Part shown: positions 44,991 to 50,938 of the stretch, piece after piece
How positions within the stretch are numbered: position 1 is the first letter of the stretch
Layout: each line of letters opens with the position of its first letter
DNA from: Rheinheimera soli
Lineage (GTDB): Bacteria; Pseudomonadota; Gammaproteobacteria; Enterobacterales; Alteromonadaceae
Length of the DNA: 50,938 nucleotides
Direction of reading: 5' to 3'
Assembly: GCF_021290985.1 (NCBI RefSeq)
Contig: NZ_JAJOYU010000032.1
Location: forward strand, 1 to 50,938
Made by a program: the position numbers and the translations under genes
Notes under the pieces: generated by a model
The model's input: the letters and a program-made list of their open reading frames with translations, nothing else
What the model was told of the DNA's origin: nothing
The model's database searches: none

Positions 44991-46235
44991 TTATTTGCTC
45001 AGAAACCACCAGATAAACAGCAGCGAAAAGCCAAATAAATAAATCAGCCCCAACCAGGACAAGAGGCGGATCCAGGGCTGCATCAGGTGTTTTTGCTGAC
45101 CCCGCATCAGACGGTAATTCAGCCAGGCAAACACAGGAGTGGTGACAAAAGCCAGACTCATGGCAAAGGTCAGCATAGGCCCAAGCGCAGATTTAAAAAA
45201 TAAAATCACCGCCATCCCTGAAGCAGCCTGCGCCAGCAGCCAGTAGTTGTAACTGTTTTTTCGCTGCGTTTTTTGCCAACCCAGCAGCTGGAACGACTCA
45301 TTGATAGTACGGGCATAACCATCCAGCACGGTCAGCGTAGTGCCAAACATACAAAGGAAAGCAACAAAAGCCACCAGCAACCTCGACCAGTCACCTATAG
45401 TACTGGCATACATAGCGACAAACTGGCTGGTGTACGCAGCACCAGCTAATTCTACTTTCTGATCCGAGCCATATTGCACCAAAGCGCCCAGTGACAAAAA
45501 TACCAGAGCCAATGCAGTAGTGCTCCAGTAGCCTAAGTTAAAGTCAAACAAACCATCCTTTTTACTGACAGCCGTATGCTGCTGCTTGGCTTTAAGCCAT
45601 AACGAATTAATAGCGGAGATTTCAATAGGAGCAGGCATCCAGCCCATCAGCGCGACTAAAAAGCCTAAATACATTAACTGCCAGGGCGAAGGGCCGACAA
45701 AATCCGGCGCTGCTGTTGGCCCCTTATTAAAGGCAATAATGGCGGCGGCTACTGTAGTGATGGTTAACAACACCATCACCCACTTAGAGACGCTGTCGAG
45801 TAACTTGTATTGGCCTGCCAGTAAAATCAGCAAACAGACGGCCAGCAATATCAGGCACAGCACTGTCAAGGACAACTGCACCGGCAGAAACAACTGCAGC
45901 AAGCTGGCTGTCAGCAATAGCACACCAGCCGTATTGACCACAGCAGCTATTAAATTCAGCCAGACAAAACTTAATAAATAACCCCGGCCTTGTTTTTTAT
46001 AGCCTTCCAGCAAAGTTTCACCACTTTGCAGACTGTACTCGACACCAAAGCGGAAAAAGGGGTACTTCAATACATTCACCAGCAAAATCAGTACCGCCAG
46101 TTGCCAGCCAAACAAAGCACCAGCCTGAGTGGAAGCGACAATATGCGAACCACCAATAGCGGCCGTTGCTAATAAAACACCTGGCCCCAAAGCCTTCAAT
46201 CTGCTGTGCCAGTTTGACGAATATCCCTGTTGCAT
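44991..46235 (-). CDS. Nramp-like divalent-metal-type transporter (atypical)
   Basis: The 414-residue product has about eleven membrane segments and the Nramp start RLKALGPGVLLATAAIGGSHI. Canonical Nramp proteins have DPGN in this first helix; here it is replaced by IGGSH. The sixth helix motif is GWMPAPIEISA instead of the usual MPHN. These changes hit the metal-binding Asp, Asn and Met region, so the substrate may not be Mn or Fe. Relatives with altered motifs include Mg-transporting and other Nramp-related groups. It is single-gene. Confidence 0.75.
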   Translation of the reverse strand: MQQGYSSNWHSRLKALGPGVLLATAAIGGSHIVASTQAGALFGWQLAVLILLVNVLKYPFFRFGVEYSLQSGETLLEGYKKQGRGYLLSFVWLNLIAAVVNTAGVLLLTASLLQLFLPVQLSLTVLCLILLAVCLLILLAGQYKLLDSVSKWVMVLLTITTVAAAIIAFNKGPTAAPDFVGPSPWQLMYLGFLVALMGWMPAPIEISAINSLWLKAKQQHTAVSKKDGLFDFNLGYWSTTALALVFLSLGALVQYGSDQKVELAGAAYTSQFVAMYASTIGDWSRLLVAFVAFLCMFGTTLTVLDGYARTINESFQLLGWQKTQRKNSYNYWLLAQAASGMAVILFFKSALGPMLTFAMSLAFVTTPVFAWLNYRLMRGQQKHLMQPWIRLLSWLGLIYLFGFSLLFIWWFLSK

Positions 46236-46396
46236 AAGTTTTTGTTTTTATGTTTAAAAAGCCGTGACCCAGCTTAGCCAAAGCCAAAGCTGAACACCAT
46301 CGGACAAATGGAAAAACTTCAGAGGTCGGTCCTTCGGCTTGCCGCTTTGCTTATGCTCTGGCATGCTGCGCTTAAATGAATATCTAGGAAATTCGC

Positions 46397-46660
46397 ATGA
46401 GTCAGGAACCCTTAGTCGATCAGGAAATAATTTTTGAAGTGCTGGAAAACCAACTGGCCGATAATAATCCAAAACAAGTGAAAGAAACCCTGATGCGTTT
46501 ATGCATGACAGGCCATAGCAGAGAAGATGCGTTGGAGCTGATGGCTTGTGCATTAGCACCGGAGATGGAAGCTGTGATTGAACGCAACGAAGCTTTTAAT
46601 CTGCAGCGTTACATCGAACATCTGGCCTTGTTGCCGGAAATGCCTTGGGTGACGGAGTAA
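46397..46660 (+). CDS. Small hypothetical helical protein
   Basis: The 87-residue product is all-helical and acidic, with QEIIFEVLENQLADNNPKQVKETLMRL, then GHSREDALELMACALAPEMEAVI. The SREDAL...E pattern is familiar from small uncharacterised gammaproteobacterial proteins. No signal peptide. Single gene, divergent from the Nramp-like gene. Function unknown. Confidence 0.7.
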   Translation: MSQEPLVDQEIIFEVLENQLADNNPKQVKETLMRLCMTGHSREDALELMACALAPEMEAVIERNEAFNLQRYIEHLALLPEMPWVTE

Positions 46661-46716
46661 GCTACTCGGTTATTGTACAGGCGGGATAAACCCAATCGAC
46701 ACCGGATTGAACGATG

Positions 46717-46745
46717 GACGGGCGGGGATAAACCCGCGCCCCTAC
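46717..46745. repeat. REP-like GC-rich palindrome (copy 1)
   Basis: GACGGGCGGGGATAAACCC followed by GCGCCCCTAC is a self-complementary GC-rich element between genes. A second, slightly different copy lies at 48857-48884, and a partial copy (GCGGGATAAACCC) at 46681-46693. Confidence 0.7.
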
Positions 46746-46772
46746 AACGCGATTTGCAAAATAAATCCGTAG

Positions 46773-46793
46773 GGGCGACCTTTATGGTCGCCC
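46773..46793. repeat. REP-like hairpin adjacent to copy 1
   Basis: GGGCGACC (46773-46780), loop TTTAT, GGTCGCCC (46786-46793), a perfect 8-bp stem. GTAGGGGCG just upstream (46769-46777) is inverted relative to CGCCCCTAC in copy 1, so the two form a compound palindromic unit. Confidence 0.65.
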
Positions 46794-46830
46794 ACCTGTA
46801 ACGCCGCCACAGCCCAAGGACGTAGGATGT

Positions 46831-47397
46831 TCAGAAATAAATGATCATCTCGGCTGCCTCACAGCGACAATCAAAACCACAACGCACACATTCATAACCG
46901 TTATGGCTATCTTGCCGCCATTTATCCGGATGAATTTTTACCAGTTGCCCACCTTGTTTTGTGAAGTACTTCACAGCCGCATTGCCAAGGCTTTGCCGCC
47001 ATAAATGCGCGACCCCTGCTTTTGCGCCTTGTTGTTTTAATGCAGTGATAGAGCGCTTCATCAATTCGCCCCCCACACCATGGCCCTGCCAATGAGGCGC
47101 TATGGTATTGCATTTAAAATAACTGGTATCCGTTATTTCTGTTTGCCATAAATCTGTGCTGCACCACTGATCGGGTTGCCACTGCCCCGCCGCCCAGCAT
47201 AAACGGAACCCCACCAGTTGCTGAGCAGCATAAGCCACAAAGCTGGCATCTATGCCCTGCTTAATACTTAACTGGTGGTAATAAGCCAGAGACTGCTGAT
47301 CCAGATAACCATCCCCATGCACCTGATTGGCTAATTGCAGCAAAGCAGCATAATCCTGCAATTGAAGCTGACGGTACTGAATAGCTATGGAATGCAT
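46831..47397 (-). CDS. GNAT-family acetyltransferase with cysteine-rich C-terminal tail
   Basis: The 188-residue product starts IAIQYRQLQLQDYAALLQLAN and has the GNAT acetyl-CoA loop WQGHGVGGELMKRSITALKQQG (about residue 106-127). It ends with YECVRCGFDCRCEAAEM, four Cys in a CxxCxxxCxC pattern that could bind a metal. The start at 47397 has AAGAG upstream; longer in-frame extensions run into the divergent gene. The substrate is unknown. The gene is divergent from the oxidoreductase at 47488 across 90 bases. Confidence 0.75.
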   Translation of the reverse strand: MHSIAIQYRQLQLQDYAALLQLANQVHGDGYLDQQSLAYYHQLSIKQGIDASFVAYAAQQLVGFRLCWAAGQWQPDQWCSTDLWQTEITDTSYFKCNTIAPHWQGHGVGGELMKRSITALKQQGAKAGVAHLWRQSLGNAAVKYFTKQGGQLVKIHPDKWRQDSHNGYECVRCGFDCRCEAAEMIIYF

Positions 47398-47487
47398 AAA
47401 ACACTCTTGGTTTTTTCTCTTGTTCTTGCCATGATCACTAAAAAACTCATCCATTACAATATAGCTGTACGACAAAAGGAAAAACGG

Positions 47488-48828
47488 ATGTACGACCCGC
47501 TTATCGACCCCCATCCGGGCCAGGGCCAGGCTTACCCACACAGCTATTGGGCTGATCATTCAGGCGCAGCACCGGCAGATGATGGTCAGTTACAACAGGA
47601 TTTATCAGTGGATGTCGCCATTATTGGTGCTGGTTACACAGGTTTATCCTGTGCTTATCATCTGGCAACTGAACATGGCGTAAAAGCAGTGGTGCTGGAG
47701 GCCAACAAAACCGCCTGGGGTTGTAGCGGCCGTAATGCCGGTTTTGTGCTGAAATCCTCAGGTCGGAAACCCTATTCAGTGATGCGGGCCCAGTATGGCG
47801 AAGCAGCCATGCACGGAATTTATAACGAATTTTGTGCTGGTCTTGAAACCGTTAAATCGCTGATCGCCACTGGTATAGAATGCGACCAGCAAGAATCAGG
47901 TTATTTACGGATGGCACATAAACCGTCGATGATCAAAAGCCTGCGGCAACAAGCAACCTTACTGCAAAAAGAATTTGGTTATCAGGTGGAACTGTTCAGC
48001 CGTGACGAACTGCATCAGCGTTTTGTCGCCGACCAGCACGCTTATGCAGCTTTGCGCTTTTACGATGGTTTTGGTGTTAACCCGCTGAAACTGGCATGGG
48101 GTTATCAGCAACTGGCGCAAAAAGCCGGAGCCAAAATTTATAGCGCAAGCCCTGTCACTCAATGGCAGCAAGAGGGTGAACAGCAACTGCTGATTACGCC
48201 GCAAGGCTTGGTTCGGGCGAAAAAAGTGGTGATCGCCAGCAATGGCTACACGCCAAAACTGCTGCACAGCGGTGTGCAGTCCCGCACCTTGCCTGTGTTG
48301 TCGCAAATTATTGTCACAGAACCTTTGTCTGAAGCTCAGCTGGCCGCCTGCAATTTTTTAACCTCGCAAGTGATTATGGATACCAGGGCTCTGAAGTATT
48401 ACTACCGTAAATTACCGGATAACCGCATTTTGTTTGGTGGCCGCGGTGCTATTACCGGTCAGGGTGCAGAGGATCCTTATTTTGCGAACCGCTTGCTTGA
48501 GGTTTTAAAACTCAGTTTCCCGGCTTTACAGTCACTCAAATACGACTACAGCTGGTCAGGCTGGATTTGTATGACACTGGATGATATTCCACATCTGGCT
48601 CAGGCCGATGACAAAGGTAATGTGCTATACAGTATGGGCTATTGCGGCAGCGGCTTGACCTTTTCAGTTCAGGCCGGTAAACGACTGGCAGAACGTTTAA
48701 TGGGAGTACCTTTGCCCGCCATTCCGATTTATCAGAAGGCTTTGCCGCAGTTTCCTTTGCCAGCGCTGCGGCGTTTAGGCCAGTGGGGCTATTTTCATTA
48801 TGGCATGGTCAAAGATCGCTGGTTCTAA
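47488..48828 (+). CDS. FAD-dependent amine/amino-acid oxidoreductase (DadA/PuuB-like)
   Basis: The 446-residue product has the Rossmann motif VDVAIIGAGYTGLSCAYHL (about 41-59), AWGCSGRNAGFVL (about 79) and the C-terminal FAD segment NVLYSMGYCGSGLTFSVQAGKRLA (about 390). N-terminal P-HSYWAD and the GRNAGF motif are typical of gamma-glutamylputrescine oxidase-like proteins, which would fit the polyamine genes elsewhere, but no other puu gene is near. The start at 47488 has AGGA upstream; upstream in-frame extension is rejected. Confidence 0.85.
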   Translation: MYDPLIDPHPGQGQAYPHSYWADHSGAAPADDGQLQQDLSVDVAIIGAGYTGLSCAYHLATEHGVKAVVLEANKTAWGCSGRNAGFVLKSSGRKPYSVMRAQYGEAAMHGIYNEFCAGLETVKSLIATGIECDQQESGYLRMAHKPSMIKSLRQQATLLQKEFGYQVELFSRDELHQRFVADQHAYAALRFYDGFGVNPLKLAWGYQQLAQKAGAKIYSASPVTQWQQEGEQQLLITPQGLVRAKKVVIASNGYTPKLLHSGVQSRTLPVLSQIIVTEPLSEAQLAACNFLTSQVIMDTRALKYYYRKLPDNRILFGGRGAITGQGAEDPYFANRLLEVLKLSFPALQSLKYDYSWSGWICMTLDDIPHLAQADDKGNVLYSMGYCGSGLTFSVQAGKRLAERLMGVPLPAIPIYQKALPQFPLPALRRLGQWGYFHYGMVKDRWF

Positions 48829-48856
48829 TCCTCTTAACAGATCGAATTAGACGCGA

Positions 48857-48884
48857 GACGGGCGGGGACAAGCCCAGCCCCTAC
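48857..48884. repeat. REP-like GC-rich palindrome (copy 2)
   Basis: GACGGGCGGGGACAAGCCC followed by AGCCCCTAC is the counterpart of 46717-46745, with three substitutions and one missing base. It lies just past the oxidoreductase gene. Confidence 0.65.
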
Positions 48885-48962
48885 CGAAACCACAGCAAGT
48901 TCTTGGGTATATAAACAGAGTCAGGTAAACTGGCGGCCATATCTGGAGTAAGAAGTGACATC

Positions 48963-49163
48963 ATGAGTTCAAGCAAAGCATTAAAAAAGAAAATCAGTAA
49001 AAGAGCCAAACAAAAGAAAAACATTCTGGTGAAAAACTCTATCCGGTTAAAACAAAAAGCGGAAGAAGCTCAGACTGAAAACACTGAAACTGATGCTACT
49101 CAAGTTGAGGCAGCTGAAGCTCCTGATTCACCTCAGAAAAATACTTCAGCTGCAGCTGAGTAA
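48963..49163 (+). CDS. Small lysine-rich hypothetical protein, perhaps DUF2986-like
   Basis: The 66-residue product is strongly basic in its first half (SKALKKKISKRAKQKKN) and acidic with repeated E-A/T-E in the second. It resembles short Lys-rich proteins of the DUF2986 type, but this is tentative. GGAG lies 15-18 bases upstream of the ATG, further than usual. Its end overlaps the convergent binding-protein gene by 68 bases, which is unusual and lowers confidence that both ends are right. Confidence 0.6.
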   Translation: MSSSKALKKKISKRAKQKKNILVKNSIRLKQKAEEAQTENTETDATQVEAAEAPDSPQKNTSAAAE

Positions 49164-49845
49164 AAATGGGCTCTTGCTGTACCTCAGCTAGGGCTTTATC
49201 AAATTTTTTCCTTAATTGCGCATTTTTAAAAGCCGCACTGTATAAACTGGGCTTAAACACTGGCGCTAAATCAAAAGGCTGCATACTGTGGCCTGCCAAT
49301 TTGGCGTAGTAATAAAAGATATTTCTGTCCATCACCACTACGTCACAACGTTCCAGCAATAACATTTGTAGTTGCTGGCTCTGATTGGCCACTTCCTGAT
49401 AATTCATCACCAAACGCACTAGTTGTTGATATTCGGGGCCCAACAAAGTTCTGGCGTTATGAAAAGCCACCACAGAATAGGGTTTTAATTGCTCCAATTG
49501 ATGCAGTTGCAAACTTTTGGATGACAGGCTGGCGGCTACATTCTGATAACGGATATAAGGCTGAGAATAATACAGGTGCTGCTGCTCTGGATCGCTCTTT
49601 TGCAAAGTTGCTATATCCGCTCTTCCCGCCAGCATTAAATCCTTAATCCTGGCGTTAGGCACATGCAAAAAAACTGCGTCGTAACCCATTTTTTTGCTTA
49701 ATAAACGTAATAAATCCAGCTCATAACCTGAGCTGTCGTTTAAGTCGATATAAGGGGGTTTGTCCAGACCGACCAGAATCGTCAGCTCTGTTTTAGCCTG
49801 GGCTGTTAAACTAAAGGCGATACATAAAAACAATAACCATCTCAT
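49096..49845 (-). CDS. Periplasmic solute-binding protein, family 3 type
   Basis: The 249-residue product has a signal peptide (MRWLLFLCIAFSLTAQA). The SBP_bac_3 fold follows with ILVGLDKPPYIDLNDSSGYELDLLRLLSKKMG, then GRADIATLQKSDPEQQHLYYSQPYI. No permease or ATPase is nearby, so it may work with a distant transporter or as a sensor domain. Its last 23 codons overlap the end of the Lys-rich gene on the other strand. Confidence 0.85.
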   Translation of the reverse strand: MRWLLFLCIAFSLTAQAKTELTILVGLDKPPYIDLNDSSGYELDLLRLLSKKMGYDAVFLHVPNARIKDLMLAGRADIATLQKSDPEQQHLYYSQPYIRYQNVAASLSSKSLQLHQLEQLKPYSVVAFHNARTLLGPEYQQLVRLVMNYQEVANQSQQLQMLLLERCDVVVMDRNIFYYYAKLAGHSMQPFDLAPVFKPSLYSAAFKNAQLRKKFDKALAEVQQEPIFTQLQLKYFSEVNQELQLPQLE

Positions 49846-49922
49846 GCGTTTACCTCTATACCCGCCATTAGAAAAAGTTTAGTCTGGATCAGATCATCCT
49901 TAATCTGCAAAGGCCATTCTGC

Positions 49923-50183
49923 ATGTCAGCATCAGTTGATATTCAACACCATCCTGAAGAACATCGTTTTGTTATTTTGTGGGAAAAAGAACAGGCGGAG
50001 CTTCTCTATAGCCTTGACCCAAACAGCAAGAAAATCAACTTTTACCGCACTTATGTTCCGGCAAGTGCCAGAGGAAAAGGGTTAGCCAGACAACTGGTCG
50101 AAGCGGGTCTGAGTTGGGCAAAAAAACAGGGCTATCAGATAGAAGCCAGTTGCTCTTATGTGCTGCCTTTTTTAAAGAATTAA
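49923..50183 (+). CDS. Short GNAT-type N-acetyltransferase (YjdJ-like)
   Basis: The 86-residue product has the compact GNAT form: HRFVILWEKEQAELLYSLD, then RTYVPASARGKGLARQLVEAGLSWAKKQG (acetyl-CoA loop RGKGLA) and CSYVLPFL. This matches the YjdJ/GNAT_2-like family of about 90 residues. It starts 77 bases from the divergent binding-protein gene. Substrate unknown. Confidence 0.88.
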   Translation: MSASVDIQHHPEEHRFVILWEKEQAELLYSLDPNSKKINFYRTYVPASARGKGLARQLVEAGLSWAKKQGYQIEASCSYVLPFLKN

Positions 50184-50384
50184 AGCATGTTCCGAACATA
50201 CTGAGACAGGATTTATCGCTGTCCCTCTGAAATTCAAATCCAATGCTGTGGGTGAGAGCGCACAGACAACGAAGCTGTGGCTTGAAATAACGGTTCAGTT
50301 TGAGTACAGCTTGACGCGCCTACACTATTGTCAACTTCATTGCCGAAGGCAATCGAACTTTATAACAAAGAATTGAGGTGTATG

Positions 50385-50921
50385 ATGAACAAGTCTCTTA
50401 TTGCAGGTTTAGTAGTAGGTGGTATCGCCGTTACTGCTTTAGGCTCTATGGCAGGCTACAGTTATTTAGACAAAGAACCGGAATACGCCGAAGTAGTTGC
50501 CAGCAAAGCTGTGTATGAAAGCTATAACGTACCGGTTGAACAGTGTACCGACCAGATTGTGCAGCAGAAAGCAGCAGTGCAGGATCAACATCAAATCGCA
50601 GGTACCGTTTTAGGTGCTGTGGTGGGTGGTGTACTGGGTAACCAGGTTGGCGGTGGTTCAGGTAAGAAGATTGCAACTGTTGCAGGTGCTGCAGCTGGTG
50701 GTTATGCCGGTAAACAAGTGCAGAACGACATGCAAAACAAGGATGTAGAAAGTACAACCCGCCGGGTTTGTAAAACAGTGCAGAAAAAAGAACAACGAAT
50801 TGTTGGTTACGACGTAACCTATTTGTTGGACGGTAAAGTCCACAAAACCCGTTTAAATGAAGAACCAGCAGAACGCCTGCCGGTAAAAGATGGCCAGCTG
50901 CTTACAGCCAGCGCCAACTAA
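50385..50921 (+). CDS. Glycine-zipper (17-kDa-antigen-like) envelope protein
   Basis: The 178-residue product has one N-terminal hydrophobic segment (SLIAGLVVGGIAVTALG) and a glycine-zipper region (AGTVLGAVVGGVLGNQVGGG, then GAAAGGYAGKQVQ, about 72-113). The C-terminal domain has a conserved CKTVQKKEQRIVGYDVTY. It resembles outer-membrane-associated glycine-zipper 2TM proteins. The second of two adjacent ATGs is chosen because GAGG lies six bases before it; the first ATG is one codon earlier. It ends 18 bases before the window edge. Confidence 0.85.
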   Translation: MNKSLIAGLVVGGIAVTALGSMAGYSYLDKEPEYAEVVASKAVYESYNVPVEQCTDQIVQQKAAVQDQHQIAGTVLGAVVGGVLGNQVGGGSGKKIATVAGAAAGGYAGKQVQNDMQNKDVESTTRRVCKTVQKKEQRIVGYDVTYLLDGKVHKTRLNEEPAERLPVKDGQLLTASAN

Positions 50922-50938
50922 GAAAGTGCCCCAAATGC

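Overview
The window looks like chromosomal DNA of a free-living gammaproteobacterium. The housekeeping genes (ArgA of the fused kinase/GNAT type, ProBA, long biosynthetic SpeA, IlvIH, a CnoX/YbbN-type thioredoxin-TPR protein, YihG- and YbdG-like proteins) are all of gammaproteobacterial type. The overall flavour suggests an Alteromonadales- or Rheinheimera-like lineage; that assignment is inference from gene content, not a computed placement.

Region 1 (1-16.3 kb) is an accessory locus built around an RHS polymorphic toxin read right to left. A 2495-residue Sec-exported SpvB/FG-GAP/RHS protein (8810-16297) ends in a variable C-terminal domain and overlaps a GTG-started lipoprotein gene (8163-8813) that is the likely immunity gene. 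At the left edge lies a displaced toxin tip (56-1249). It shares a 147-bp block with the RHS core, carries a class-3 lipase domain, and is followed at the edge by the start of another lipoprotein gene (1-53). Between them sit a Panacea-domain toxin-antitoxin-like pair (1463-2427), a four-gene IS21-like operon (istA, istB, a primase-like fragment and a tyrosine recombinase, 2495-6173), and two divergent accessory genes (6447-7938). Two small secreted proteins and an SGNH-hydrolase lipoprotein follow upstream of the RHS gene (16.5-18.3 kb).

Region 2 (18.5-38.6 kb) is mostly core genome. It holds argA; a short glycerol-3-phosphate-dehydrogenase-like oxidoreductase; proBA (glutamate to proline); a ChaC cyclotransferase; an OmpA-type lipoprotein; an EamA transporter whose ribosome binding site is locked in a hairpin; divergent speE and speA (polyamine synthesis); an overlapping operon of two YihG-like acyltransferases and a YbdG-like mechanosensitive channel; a methyltransferase; a lone receiver domain; and a cnoX - S1C protease - FHA membrane protein operon.

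Region 3 (38.7-41.0 kb) is a small island bounded by two nearly identical ~208-bp inverted repeats with strong secondary structure. It encloses a Phd/ParE toxin-antitoxin pair and a DUF2971 protein.

Region 4 (41.2-50.9 kb) is core and semi-core: ilvIH (branched-chain amino acids), a CPA2 antiporter, an atypical Nramp-like transporter, two GNAT proteins, a DadA/PuuB-like oxidoreductase, a solute-binding protein without a permease, and a glycine-zipper membrane protein. REP-like GC-rich palindromes lie between genes near 46.7 and 48.9 kb. I saw no rRNA, tRNA or CRISPR array.
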